From an uncultured Veillonella sp. (GTDB lineage Bacteria; Bacillota; Negativicutes; Veillonellales; Veillonellaceae), in contig NZ_URAR01000003.1 of assembly GCF_900545795.1 (NCBI RefSeq), forward strand, positions 1 to 64,000: DNA of 64,000 bases, written 5' to 3'. The notes beneath the pieces were generated by a model. The model was not told the origin of the DNA and made no database searches. It was given only the letters and a program-made list of their open reading frames with translations. Every line of letters starts with the position of its first letter. Position 1 is the first letter of the stretch. Shown here piece by piece: positions 1-8,095 of the stretch. Both the position numbers and the translations under genes were made by a program.

Positions 1-59
1 TGCATGTGTTAAGCACGCCGCCAGCGTTCGTCCTGAGCCAGGATCAAACTCTCCAAGAT
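1..59 (-). rRNA. 16S rRNA, 5' end only (partial)
   Basis: The reverse complement reads into the universal start of bacterial 16S rRNA, with the conserved AGAGTTTGATCCTGGCTCAG site at about positions 31-50. The mature 5' end is placed at about 59 by alignment from memory with the E. coli end. The gene continues beyond the left edge, so only about 59 nt are present. The leader upstream (60-250) contains a CTTTGAAAACTGAACA stretch near 205-220, common in Firmicute rRNA leaders. Confidence 0.97.
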
Positions 60-250
60 ATCTTGAAGCTATTTGCTAGCTCGTTATTTGTTGTCTGTTA
101 GTTTAGCATTGCTATCTAACTTAGAATTTTTTGGTTGGTTTCAACTTAGTGAAACCCGCACTCTGGCATATGTTCATTTCGTATTGAAATGATTACCTTA
201 CATTGTTCAGTTTTCAAAGATCTGATGTCGCTTGATGCGACGTCTTGTAT

Positions 251-279
251 ATACTACCATGTCACACATTTCATGTCAA
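251..279 (-). promoter_or_regulatory. rRNA promoter P2 (proximal)
   Basis: On the minus strand there is a -35 TTGACA (274-279), an exact 17-nt spacer and a -10 TAGTAT (251-256), about 190 nt before the 16S 5' end. It is the second of two tandem promoters, as is usual for Firmicute rrn operons. Confidence 0.85.
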
Positions 280-402
280 CTACTTTTTTACATAAATTTT
301 TCGAAAATTTTATATTTCCTAATTTATGTAATGTATTTACAAGCTACTCTCTATTTAGTAAAAAGTAGCATGTAATTAGCTTTCGTTAACAGCGACTTTG
401 TT

Positions 403-431
403 AGTATACCCATTTCAGAATATTTAGTCAA
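403..431 (-). promoter_or_regulatory. rRNA promoter P1 (distal)
   Basis: On the minus strand there is a -35 TTGACT (426-431), a 17-nt spacer and a -10 TATACT (403-408). It lies about 150 nt upstream of P2 and directly after a terminator hairpin (441-478), so rRNA transcription is insulated from the gene upstream. Confidence 0.85.
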
Positions 432-440
432 CCCCTAAAT

Positions 441-478
441 TAAAAAAATTCGCAAATATTTTGCTATCTGCGAATTTC
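441..478 (-). terminator. Rho-independent terminator before rRNA promoters
   Basis: Nine-bp arms AAATTCGCA (446-454) and TGCGAATTT (469-477) are followed on the minus strand by a run of seven T. It should end the transcript of the reductase gene at 806-1672, giving a 3' untranslated region of over 300 nt that includes the AT-rich array at 560-775. Confidence 0.75.
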
Positions 479-559
479 TCTAATTAAACTCAATTGATAC
501 ATAAGTAACTAATATCTTTCCCTACAATAATTTGAAAATGATATAGTATATAAACATCT

Positions 560-775
560 TCGTATTTATTTGTATTTATTCGTATTTATATGTCTTAAGT
601 ATTTATATGTCTTAAGTATTTATATTTATATTTTTATACTTATTTTTTTATTACTTTCTTATTGTTTATATCTTTGTACTTATGTTTTTTAACTTATGTT
701 TTTCAGCGCAACTCTTTCTGCTTATGTATTTCTACTTATATGTAGCTCTACTATATATTTTTTATACTTATGTCT
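560..775. repeat. AT-rich degenerate tandem repeats
   Basis: The intergenic stretch between the reductase stop codon and the rRNA terminator is filled with short T/A-rich repeats. Three decamers of the type CGTATTTATT lie at about 561-590. An exact 17-nt tandem pair ATTTATATGTCTTAAGT is at 584-600 and 601-617. Variants of ACTTATGTTTTT follow up to about 775. There is no convincing ORF; a short plus-strand frame starting at 770 is antisense to the reductase and has no coding character. Confidence 0.7.
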
Positions 776-805
776 CTTCGTCTTACCATTCGATTGAAAC
801 ATCCT

Positions 806-1672
806 CTAACGTTTATTTACATATGCTACAGCACTGAATGCAGCCATTTGCCCATCCCCTACTGCTTTAGATACTTGCAAAGGGGCCCCAGCTACATCAC
901 CAGCAGCAAAGAGTCCGGCAAAATTTGTTTCCATAAAACGATTTACTTCTATCGCATTATTACTAACTTCCAATCCATCAATCATATTATCTGGCGGATT
1001 GGAATCTCTCAATATAAAAATACCATCTACTGCGCGCTCCTCGTTTCGACTTCGAACAGCTTCAACACGACCGTCTCCATTTATCCCCAGAATTCGCTCA
1101 TGATAGAGTTGTACTGATCCTGGTAAGTTACTCTCCTTAAATATATCTAAAGATAAACTTGGATCTACATATAATGCTACTGTAGCTGCTAAACTTGCCA
1201 ACAATTTCACATCATCTAACCCATGTTCAGTATTAATATATATAGCTATTTCTTTTTCTTTAAAAAATTGGCCATCACAAGAAGCACAATAACTAACGCC
1301 TCGCCCTAGTAATTGTTTTTCTCCAGGGATGGTACCATTCATACTTACCCCTGTTGCTAAGATTACACTATGTGCTGTATACACGCCTTCTTCCGTAAGA
1401 ATTGTAAAAGGCTCTCCCTGAAAGATGGATTGCACTCGTTCATTCACAATCGTTGGTTCATAGGTTAATGCTTGAGCCACTAATGTATCCATTAAATCAG
1501 TACCGCTTATGGTATGAAATCCTAAATAATTGTCAATGCGCTCCGCTTTTCTTAACTTATCACTAAAGCCACCGGACTCAAACAAAACAACAGATTTGCC
1601 ACGTACACGCGCTGTTACTGCCGCCGACAAACCTGCCGGACCACCTCCGACAATGGCAATATCATATACCAT
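806..1672 (-). CDS. Thioredoxin-reductase-like flavoprotein, NADPH motifs degenerate
   Basis: A 288-residue FAD flavoprotein of the thioredoxin reductase fold. An N-terminal FAD-binding GGGPAG lies at residues 9-14, the redox disulfide is C129-A-S-C132 followed by DG, and the second FAD motif AAGDVAGAP lies near 256-264. In NADPH-dependent TrxB a GGGxSA loop should come about 15 residues after the disulfide and an HRRxxxR motif about 20 later. Here those places read INTEHG (146-151) and VDPSLSLD (169-176), so the usual NADPH site seems lost. This resembles ferredoxin-dependent flavin thioredoxin reductases (FFTR) described from clostridia; the electron donor is inference. The start has an AGGGGGA ribosome site six nt upstream. 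No thioredoxin gene is adjacent; trxA lies at 53315. Confidence 0.85.
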   Translation of the reverse strand: MVYDIAIVGGGPAGLSAAVTARVRGKSVVLFESGGFSDKLRKAERIDNYLGFHTISGTDLMDTLVAQALTYEPTIVNERVQSIFQGEPFTILTEEGVYTAHSVILATGVSMNGTIPGEKQLLGRGVSYCASCDGQFFKEKEIAIYINTEHGLDDVKLLASLAATVALYVDPSLSLDIFKESNLPGSVQLYHERILGINGDGRVEAVRSRNEERAVDGIFILRDSNPPDNMIDGLEVSNNAIEVNRFMETNFAGLFAAGDVAGAPLQVSKAVGDGQMAAFSAVAYVNKR

Positions 1673-1725
1673 ACTAATTCCCCCTATAATTTAGAGTCAT
1701 GCTGCGCTCACTCTTTAATTTATAT

Positions 1726-1761
1726 AGAAAAACATAGCCAACATATAAAGTTGGCTATGTT
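1726..1761 (-). terminator. Terminator after nitroreductase gene
   Basis: Twelve-bp perfect arms AACATAGCCAAC and GTTGGCTATGTT (about 1731-1761) are followed on the minus strand by TTTTTCT. It lies 130 nt after the nitroreductase stop and just before the reductase gene. Confidence 0.8.
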
Positions 1762-1891
1762 CATAATTCAATTTCAAGACTCTTATTATTTAGCAATGAG
1801 TTATAATCTCTCATCACTTATAATGTGCTGCTTATAATCTATGAGAGTTTTATCTCAGAAATTAAAGAAAGCCCTCATTTAGTTATAGAAA

Positions 1892-2638
1892 TTATAAATT
1901 GAATTTAAAGCCTTGAGCTTCAGCCTGTTGAATTAACTTCTGACGCATAGGCGTAGGATTTTGGCTTTTCTTCGCAATCTGCAAGGTAAATGAGTCAACG
2001 CGGCGATTTGTATCACGTAAATCGTAATACTGGCCCATTTCTTCATCATACTCTTCTAACAAATCCATATAAGAGTCAAATACTTTATAGGAGTCTTCAA
2101 AAATATTCGCTTCTTTTGGCATGCGTGGTTTTGCTTGAGGTTCCTGATTTGGCACCCCAATACCAAGACCTAACATAGGGAATGTAAGCTCTGGCAAACC
2201 TAATAATTCAATCATCTTAGGCACATTATTTAAAATGCTGCCAAAATATACAGTTCCAAAGCCAGCAAGCTCAGCTGCAGCCACTACATTTTGCGCTGCT
2301 AGAGCTGCATCAGTCCAACCTTGGAAGAAGCGATCGCTATCGCGCTCATTATCATTTACAACGCCTTGTTCACGAGCGATGCGAGAATTTCTATAAGAGT
2401 CTACTACAAAAATTAACAACTCAGGCACACGCGCTACATACTCTTGGTTGCAAATTTCTGCAATAGCAGCTTTCAATTCAGGCTTAGTAATACGAATAAT
2501 ACTAAAGCTCTGCATACCTTGGCTAGAAGCGGTACGCTTAGCAACATCTAATAGCACATTTAATTGCTGCGGTGTAATAGGTGTTGATTTAAATTCACGA
2601 ATAGTACGGTGATTTAATAATATATCAATAGGATTCAT
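1892..2638 (-). CDS. NfsA/FRP-type nitroreductase family oxidoreductase
   Basis: A 248-residue protein with the FMN-dependent nitroreductase fold of the NfsA/FRP group. The N-terminal HRTIREF motif (about residues 10-16) matches the phosphate-binding HRSIRxF of the family, and the mid-protein WTDAALAAQN and GFGTVYFGSI stretches and the C-terminal third match the longer NfsA type. Such enzymes use NAD(P)H to reduce nitro compounds, quinones or flavins in the cytoplasm; the physiological substrate is unknown. I chose the ATG at 2638, eight nt after AAAGGAG, over an upstream in-frame TTG at 2644 that is only two nt from the ribosome site. It is probably monocistronic: a terminator lies downstream and a divergent-length gap upstream. 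Confidence 0.9.
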   Translation of the reverse strand: MNPIDILLNHRTIREFKSTPITPQQLNVLLDVAKRTASSQGMQSFSIIRITKPELKAAIAEICNQEYVARVPELLIFVVDSYRNSRIAREQGVVNDNERDSDRFFQGWTDAALAAQNVVAAAELAGFGTVYFGSILNNVPKMIELLGLPELTFPMLGLGIGVPNQEPQAKPRMPKEANIFEDSYKVFDSYMDLLEEYDEEMGQYYDLRDTNRRVDSFTLQIAKKSQNPTPMRQKLIQQAEAQGFKFNL

Positions 2639-2728
2639 ATACAAAACTCCTTTACTGTGAACATATCGAAATATCTAAATTTCTCTTTTTACAGTACCAC
2701 GGATTGTACCCCTTGTCTAGTATACAAT

Positions 2729-3115
2729 CTAATTATTCCATACCAATTTGTAAATCTCTTCCCCCATTGTCTCAGGTACAATCGGTTGTACCGACTTATC
2801 ATAAGTAAATTCATCATCATTATAAGGAATTCCAGTAGTGTGAAATAAACGCAACTCTAAAATCTGAATCGTCTTATCTTCCTTATTAAGCTTTATCTTT
2901 TGCTCATAATAATCCTTATTAAGTTGATTTACGCGAATCCACATGGTTGCTTCTTTATCATTTTTCTCTACTCGACTATTATCAACACTATATTGCTCTT
3001 CCGTAGCACTGGCTCCAATATAATACCAATCGGCAGCCATTACCTGTTGAGCCATACCCAATTGAACACCACCCACTACTGCTAACACAAGCATAATTTG
3101 TTTCCAATATTTCAT
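2729..3115 (-). CDS. Small exported protein, adhesin-E-like (tentative)
   Basis: A 128-residue protein with a clear signal peptide: a short basic start, a hydrophobic core (residues 7-22) and likely cleavage after VMA near residue 27. The mature part of about 100 residues begins DWYYIG and contains VDNSRVEKND and MWIRVNQLN, a pattern like the surface-adhesin protein E (PF16747-like) domain found in many small exported proteins of this group. That assignment is by eye and weak. No cysteine is visible in the mature part, so it is not a lipoprotein. It should be periplasmic or surface-located. It is transcribed away from the SIMPL-domain gene, sharing a 340-nt intergenic region. Confidence 0.75.
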   Translation of the reverse strand: MKYWKQIMLVLAVVGGVQLGMAQQVMAADWYYIGASATEEQYSVDNSRVEKNDKEATMWIRVNQLNKDYYEQKIKLNKEDKTIQILELRLFHTTGIPYNDDEFTYDKSVQPIVPETMGEEIYKLVWNN

Positions 3116-3311
3116 ATCATATCACCTCTTATATTAATTACCTCTTTTGTATTTAGGCCTTTCATTCCCAAATAGTCTAACATTAGTATTCCAAATATTA
3201 ACACATAACTTGAAGATCATACTTTCTATAATACAGAAAATATGTACGTTATTATTATACTCTCTTTTTTAATTACATCAACAAAAATTTTTAAAAACAT
3301 CTATCTTTTGA

Positions 3312-3341
3312 TAATGGACAAAAAACTGAATTTGTCCATTA
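3312..3341. promoter_or_regulatory. Inverted repeat, candidate operator
   Basis: Perfect 11-bp arms TAATGGACAAA (3312-3322) and TTTGTCCATTA (3331-3341) flank an 8-nt centre. The repeat ends four nt before the -35 of the SIMPL gene promoter and lies between two divergent exported-protein genes. It could be an activator or repressor site. The 340-nt gap holds no other recognisable feature. Confidence 0.55.
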
Positions 3342-3345
3342 AGTT

Positions 3346-3374
3346 TTGCTTTTTTCTTTTTTATTTGGTATACT
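3346..3374 (+). promoter_or_regulatory. Promoter of SIMPL-domain gene
   Basis: -35 TTGCTT (3346-3351), a 17-nt T-rich spacer and -10 TATACT (3369-3374), about 80 nt before the start codon. Confidence 0.7.
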
Positions 3375-3454
3375 ACCAGTAAAGAACTAATGAAGTGTAA
3401 AGTTCTATTAACATTCTTATACTTTTTTTAGAAAGAGTAACAAAGGAGTTTATT

Positions 3455-4201
3455 ATGAATTTAAAATTAACAAAAAAATTAACCCGTACAATTTTAGCTG
3501 CCACTCTTGCACTAGGTGTTACTGGCGCTGCTCTAGCAGCTCCACAAGGTGCTGATGTACCTGAATCTCAAATCCAAGTAACTGGCATGGCTAACCGCTC
3601 TATTGCACCGACTTATGCTACATTGCGCTTAGGTATCACTAGCAATGCTAATAATGTTATGACTGCTAAGAGCGAAAATGATCGCATTATGAGCCAATTA
3701 ATTGCTAGCTTAGCTCAAGTAGGTGTGACTAAAAACAATATCCAAACTTCTAACTTCTCCGTTAACCCACAGTACGATTACCAAACTGTAAAAGGTCAAC
3801 GCGATAATTCTATTCAATCCTACACTGTATCTAACAATGTAACTGTTCGCATTAATGATTTAAGCAAAGTAAGCCAAATCATTGACCGCGCAGTAGGTGC
3901 TGGTGCTAATGACATTCAATCCCTTTCTTTTGAAGCTGATGTAAACCAATCCCTTAGCGATCAATTGACTACAGAAGCTGTTAAAAATGGCCGTCATCAA
4001 GCTGAAGTTATCGCTGCTGCATTAGGTCAACAAATCAAAGGCATCAAAGAAGCGTCTGTAAACTCTACTAACACTTATACATTAGACAACACACCTCGTA
4101 TGTATAAAATGGCTGCTAGTGCTCTAGAAACTACAACACCTGTAGAGCAAGGCGATTTATCTGTAGTAAAAACAGTAAATCTTGTATTCTATGTACAATA
4201 A
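3455..4201 (+). CDS. Exported SIMPL-domain (DUF541) protein
   Basis: A 248-residue protein with a signal peptide (basic residues at 4-11, hydrophobic 13-25, cleavage after ALA at about 28). The rest matches the SIMPL/DUF541 family: an early IQVTGMANRSIAPTYA stretch, a central NNIQTSNFSVNPQYDY segment, the VSNNVTVRINDLSKVSQIID region and a C-terminal VVKTVNLVFYVQ. Family members are periplasmic or surface proteins, some linked to oxidative stress; the biochemical role is unknown. The start codon is preceded by AAAGGAG. It has its own promoter and ends in a strong terminator shared with ubiE, so it is monocistronic. Confidence 0.9.
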   Translation: MNLKLTKKLTRTILAATLALGVTGAALAAPQGADVPESQIQVTGMANRSIAPTYATLRLGITSNANNVMTAKSENDRIMSQLIASLAQVGVTKNNIQTSNFSVNPQYDYQTVKGQRDNSIQSYTVSNNVTVRINDLSKVSQIIDRAVGAGANDIQSLSFEADVNQSLSDQLTTEAVKNGRHQAEVIAAALGQQIKGIKEASVNSTNTYTLDNTPRMYKMAASALETTTPVEQGDLSVVKTVNLVFYVQ

Positions 4202-4263
4202 TCGTTCATTCTGTAAATAGTCTTACTATCTATTAGTCATTACTTTTTCGTAATAACTAACAA

Positions 4264-4316
4264 AGGGCTGTCACCCTGTGCTGATTATATTCAGCACTAC
4301 GGTGACAGCCCTTTTT
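4264..4316. terminator. Bidirectional terminator between SIMPL gene and ubiE
   Basis: A nested hairpin: outer arms AGGGCTGTCACC (4264-4275) and GGTGACAGCCCT (4301-4312), inner arms GTGCTGA (4278-4284) and TCAGCAC (4291-4297), then TTTTT on the plus strand. It sits between two convergent genes. Confidence 0.9.
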
Positions 4317-4338
4317 GCTATCTCCTCAAACTCATTTT

Positions 4339-5151
4339 TTACTTTTCTGGTACACGACCTACATGAACAGCCACTATGCCACCAGTTAATTCAAAATACT
4401 CCGCCTCTTCATAGCCTACGGCTTTAAAAATATCTAGCACCTTAGACTGATGAGGATAGCGTCGCAATGATTCTGGAAGCCACGCATAGGAGGACTTATC
4501 TTTACTGAGCTTACCAAGAATAGGTAAAATCTTTTCAAAATATAAATAATATAACTGTTTAAAACCAATCATCGTTGGCTTAGCTAGTTCTAATGTGACC
4601 ACATAGCCACCAGGCTTAACTACGCGCATCATTTCCTGTAAAGTCACTTCAATGCTCGGCACATTGCGTAGTGCAAAAGCGCTCATAGCGGAATCAAAGC
4701 TATTATCTTCATAAGGTAAGTCCATAGCATCGCCTTCCACTAAGCTCACCTTATCAAGAAGGCCTAATTCTTCCAAGCGCGCCTGTCCACGGCGTAACAT
4801 TTCAGGACTGAAATCGAGTGCTTCAATAGAAATATCTGAATGTTGTCTCAGTGCTTCAATAGTTAACATCCCAGTGCCACACGCTACATCAAGTAAGCGA
4901 TGGCCTGTTTCTAATTTAAGTTTCGAAACGGCAAAACGGCGCCAATAAGCATCTTGATGAAAACTTAAAATCGTATTCATCAAATCATAGTGTTTAGCAA
5001 TATGAGAAAATACATGTTGTACATATACTTCTTTATCTTGATTATTTTCAAACTGCAAGCCCTTTTTTATTACTTCCTGTGCAAGATCTACATCTGCTTT
5101 GGAATCTATAGGCGATACAGTTTTTACTTTCACATCATTCATCATCTTCAC
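4339..5151 (-). CDS. ubiE: Demethylmenaquinone methyltransferase (UbiE/MenG)
   Basis: A 270-residue class I SAM-dependent methyltransferase that performs the C-methylation converting demethylmenaquinone to menaquinone. Motif I LLDVACGTG is at residues 87-95, and a GDAMDLPYEDNSFD segment follows. The family signature AFALRNV corresponds to GLRNV in UbiE. YPHQSKVLD and the C-terminal TGGIVAVHVG are also typical. The N-terminus is about 35 residues longer than most family members (QEVIKKGLQFENNQDK region) and its start is uncertain: the GTG used here lacks a good ribosome site, and two ATGs follow within four codons. It stands alone, ending in the bidirectional terminator. Menaquinone suits anaerobic respiration. 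Confidence 0.92.
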   Translation of the reverse strand: MKMMNDVKVKTVSPIDSKADVDLAQEVIKKGLQFENNQDKEVYVQHVFSHIAKHYDLMNTILSFHQDAYWRRFAVSKLKLETGHRLLDVACGTGMLTIEALRQHSDISIEALDFSPEMLRRGQARLEELGLLDKVSLVEGDAMDLPYEDNSFDSAMSAFALRNVPSIEVTLQEMMRVVKPGGYVVTLELAKPTMIGFKQLYYLYFEKILPILGKLSKDKSSYAWLPESLRRYPHQSKVLDIFKAVGYEEAEYFELTGGIVAVHVGRVPEK

Positions 5152-5279
5152 ATCGCTTTACTAATAATACAAAACCCTTACTGCGTCTCTTTAGTATACA
5201 AAAATTAAAAGCCCCTTGTAAAGTCATCACAAAAAACACTAATATAATTTTATTTTATAAAAAAATCAATAAAAAACAC

Positions 5280-5308
5280 TTGCCAATCTTTTTTATCCGT
5301 TCTATAAT
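5280..5308 (+). promoter_or_regulatory. Promoter of sstT
   Basis: -35 TTGCCA (5280-5285), a 17-nt spacer and a perfect -10 TATAAT (5303-5308). A 10-bp palindrome GACATATGTC (5309-5318) covers the expected transcription start and might be an operator. The promoter rules out the upstream in-frame ATG at 5280. Confidence 0.8.
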
Positions 5309-5357
5309 GACATATGTCCATTACAAGGAAATGTATATTCAAAAAGGAGAGATTGTG

Positions 5358-6710
5358 ATGAAATATGTTTTACAAGTGCTAAACCGATTGAGCCTCATCC
5401 AACAAATCATTATTGGCCTTATTATCGGTATATCGGTAGCGCTCATTAATCCTACCATAGGTAAAAATTTATCCCTACTCGGCATTATTTTCGTAGGTGC
5501 CCTAAAAGGGATTGCACCAGTTCTCGTATTTTTCTTAGTTATCGCCGCTGTATGTCGCCACCGTGCGGGGCAGCAATCGGGAATGAGAAAAATCATTGGC
5601 ATGTATATTGTAGGTACCTTCCTATCCGCTGCGTTAGCAGTAGTAGTAAGCACTGTATTCCCTACTACTTTGCATTTAGTTAATGCCACTCAGGAAACAG
5701 CAGCGCCAGAAGGGATTGCCGAAGTCCTCATTACACTATTAAAAAATGCTGTGGACAATCCACTCCATGCCATTATGACTGGTAATTACATCGGTATTCT
5801 AAGCTGGGCCGTAGTCATCGGCTTCGCTCTTCGCCATGCACCAGATGAAACAAAAGAAGTATTTGCTAATATTTCAGATGCTGTTACTACCTGTGTGCAA
5901 TGGGTTATCCGCTTAGCTCCATTTGGTATTATGGGCCTTGTAGCTGAAACAATTGCTACCAATGGTATTGAAGTATTATTAGATTATGGTGTATTACTTG
6001 CTACATTATTAGGCAGTATGTTCTTTGTAGCCCTTGTAATCAATCCAATTATTGTATTCTGGGCTATTCGCCGCAATCCGTATCCACTTACCTTAAAATG
6101 CTTGCGTGAATCTGGTATTTATGCCTTCTTTACTCGCAGCTCAGCAGCTAATATTCCGGTAAATATGAAATTATGTGAGGATTTGGGATTGGATGAGGAC
6201 ACCTATTCTGTGTCGATTCCGCTGGGAGCCACTATCAATATGGATCTTGCCAAACGCCTCGGCGTTTCCCCTGATACTTACTCCATTGCCATTCCTTTAG
6301 GCGCTACTATCAACATGGCAGGTGCAGCCATTACTATCACTATCATGACACTAGCCGCTGCCAATACGCTCAATATTCAAGTAGACTTTTTAACATCCCT
6401 ACTTCTTAGCATTATTGCTACTATTGGTGCATGTGGTGCCTCTGGTGTTGCTGGCGGTTCCTTATTGCTTATTCCACTAGCATGTAGCCTATTCGGTATC
6501 TCCAATGACATTGCCATGCAAGTCGTAGGTGTTGGTTTCATTATCGGAGTTCTTCAAGACTCCACTGAAACAGCACTCAACTCTTCCACTGATATTCTCT
6601 TCACAGCCGCTGCTGATTTTGCAAAACACGGCTACCCTAGCGATATCAACCATGTAGTAATAGAAGATACAGTTGAACAATCTGTTCAAGAAGCTAGCTT
6701 AAACAACTAA
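5358..6710 (+). CDS. sstT: Serine/threonine:Na+ symporter SstT with internal duplication
   Basis: A 450-residue inner-membrane transporter of the DAACS (glutamate-transporter fold) family. It aligns well, from memory, with E. coli SstT: GNYIGIL, FALRH, CLRESGIYAFFTRSSAANIPVN, AGAAITIT, CGASGVAGGS, GFIIGVLQDS and ETALNSSTD. It imports L-serine and L-threonine with sodium. The start is ATG 5358, seven nt after AAAGGAGA and downstream of the promoter. The oddity is at residues 271-320: the 25-residue segment ending DTYS(V/I)(S/A)IPLGATINM occurs twice in tandem, whereas E. coli SstT has it once before AGAAITIT. The copies are alike in protein but strongly different in DNA. This doubles part of the conserved TM7/NMxG ion-binding region, so activity is uncertain. 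Confidence 0.93.
   Translation: MKYVLQVLNRLSLIQQIIIGLIIGISVALINPTIGKNLSLLGIIFVGALKGIAPVLVFFLVIAAVCRHRAGQQSGMRKIIGMYIVGTFLSAALAVVVSTVFPTTLHLVNATQETAAPEGIAEVLITLLKNAVDNPLHAIMTGNYIGILSWAVVIGFALRHAPDETKEVFANISDAVTTCVQWVIRLAPFGIMGLVAETIATNGIEVLLDYGVLLATLLGSMFFVALVINPIIVFWAIRRNPYPLTLKCLRESGIYAFFTRSSAANIPVNMKLCEDLGLDEDTYSVSIPLGATINMDLAKRLGVSPDTYSIAIPLGATINMAGAAITITIMTLAAANTLNIQVDFLTSLLLSIIATIGACGASGVAGGSLLLIPLACSLFGISNDIAMQVVGVGFIIGVLQDSTETALNSSTDILFTAAADFAKHGYPSDINHVVIEDTVEQSVQEASLNN
6168..6317 (+). repeat. Diverged 75-bp tandem duplication inside sstT
   Basis: Copy 1 is 6168-6242 and copy 2 is 6243-6317; each encodes 25 residues ending IPLGATINM and each is preceded by AATATG. Copy 1 uses codons GTG TCG ATT CCG CTG GGA where copy 2 uses ATT GCC ATT CCT TTA GGC. 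The DNA divergence is too large for recent slippage and suggests insertion of a homologous segment from another sstT. Confidence 0.9.
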
Positions 6711-6728
6711 TCTCCTTTTACATAAACT

Positions 6729-6790
6729 AAAAGCCTTACTCATTATAATGTTTACAATATATGTAACATTACTTGAGTAAGGCTTTTCTT
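6729..6790. terminator. Terminator between sstT and CDF transporter gene
   Basis: Fourteen-bp arms AAAAGCCTTACTCA (6729-6742) and TGAGTAAGGCTTTT (6774-6787) with a T-rich end on the plus strand. The genes on both sides converge here. Confidence 0.85.
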
Positions 6791-6836
6791 ATGAATGCTT
6801 TCAATAAATTAAATGCAGATTCCTCTTATCCAAAGA

Positions 6837-8024
6837 TTATGGGTGAATGTGTTGATTCCCTGTATAACGCCTACCTGCATTGATATGAACATCAAAATTA
6901 GGATGAACTGCTTCTAAAATGCTTTTAATGCTATTAGACACATCTTCAATATTCGCATTACTAGAGTAAGGTACGGTCATATCAAAGGACACTCTCGTTC
7001 GCTCACCATCTTGAATGCCTTGTACATCATATACACAAATATCAGGATTATACGCTTTTGCCACTTTATCTACCATGTTATAAAGTTTAATCATTTCATC
7101 ATTAATAATACGTGGGTCCATATGAATCGTTAAGTTTACATATAGTTTATCTGCCACATCACGTTCAATGCGATCAACTAGGGCATGACTTTTAATCACA
7201 TCTACTTTAGCATCTACCTCAACATGAATGCTAGCAAACACATTGCCTGGTCCATAGTCATGAACAACTAAATCATGAACACCTTCTACCCCTTTATAGG
7301 ATTTTACAAGGGTTACAATAGACGATACAAGCTCTGGACTTGGCTCTTGTCCTAAAATACGAGTAATCGCATCAGACAATACATGATAACCCGCTCGACC
7401 AATAAGTAAGGCCACTAAAAAGCTCAAATAGCCATCTACAGGTAATGCAAATAGTCCACCTATAACCAAGCCCACTGTAACACCTGCAATACCCCAAATA
7501 TCAGACAAAGTTTCTAAGCTATTAGCTCTTAAAATAGGTGAATCAACTAGCTCTCCAATATATTTTAAAAAACTATAGAGCCAAAGTTTCAATCCCATCG
7601 CACAGAGCATAACAATTACTGAAGTAAGGGAAAATGGCACTACTTCTGGATTCATAATGCGATGCACTGCTTCAATGAGAATCTGAATGGCTAAGACGAA
7701 TAACAATAAAGCAAATCCAATGGAAAGCAAATACTCCATGCGCCCAAAGCCAAAAGGATGCGCTTCATCTGCTTTCTTCGCACCGAGACGAAAACTAATT
7801 AAGGAGATTAAAGAACCACCGGCATCTGTAATATTATGTATACCGTCACTAATCATAGCTAAAGAGCCTATTAAAAATCCTACAGCCACTTCCCCAATAC
7901 AGATCAATAGATTAATTACAATGCCTGCTATACTAGCTAAATCGCCATATTTTGTGCGAACCATAGGTGATTTTACACAATCGCGATTTGGCACATACAT
8001 GCGTATTAATAAGTCTTGCATCAT
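6837..8024 (-). CDS. Cation diffusion facilitator (CDF) metal exporter
   Basis: A 395-residue CDF-family divalent-cation/proton antiporter. About six membrane segments span residues 30-215. The TM2 metal motif is D60-GIHN-xx-D67, HPFGFGRMEY follows at about 89-98, and a second polar motif NSLETLSDIWG marks TM5. The cytoplasmic domain (about 220-310) has the usual VHDLVVHDYGPGNVFASIHVE pattern. About 80 residues follow that resemble a second such domain, making it longer than the usual 300 residues. Metal specificity (Zn, Mn, Fe or Co) cannot be read from the sequence. Two consecutive ATGs make the start ambiguous by one codon. It converges with sstT. Confidence 0.9.
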   Translation of the reverse strand: MMQDLLIRMYVPNRDCVKSPMVRTKYGDLASIAGIVINLLICIGEVAVGFLIGSLAMISDGIHNITDAGGSLISLISFRLGAKKADEAHPFGFGRMEYLLSIGFALLLFVLAIQILIEAVHRIMNPEVVPFSLTSVIVMLCAMGLKLWLYSFLKYIGELVDSPILRANSLETLSDIWGIAGVTVGLVIGGLFALPVDGYLSFLVALLIGRAGYHVLSDAITRILGQEPSPELVSSIVTLVKSYKGVEGVHDLVVHDYGPGNVFASIHVEVDAKVDVIKSHALVDRIERDVADKLYVNLTIHMDPRIINDEMIKLYNMVDKVAKAYNPDICVYDVQGIQDGERTRVSFDMTVPYSSNANIEDVSNSIKSILEAVHPNFDVHINAGRRYTGNQHIHP

Positions 8025-8095
8025 TTACCCCACTCATCTTTATAATGAATAATCAATAAAAACTTTTCATATTCTTTACAATACCATATATAATA

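Noticed and set aside
770..1117. 115-residue plus-strand frame
   Set aside because: It is antisense to the flavoprotein gene, has no ribosome site and has a random-looking composition.
5280..5357. Start of SstT at the upstream ATG
   Set aside because: That ATG is within the -35 of a near-consensus promoter; the ribosome site precedes 5358.
6168..6317. Frameshift or assembly error in sstT
   Set aside because: The duplication is exactly 75 nt, stays in frame and the copies differ at many synonymous sites, which a simple assembly duplication would not show.
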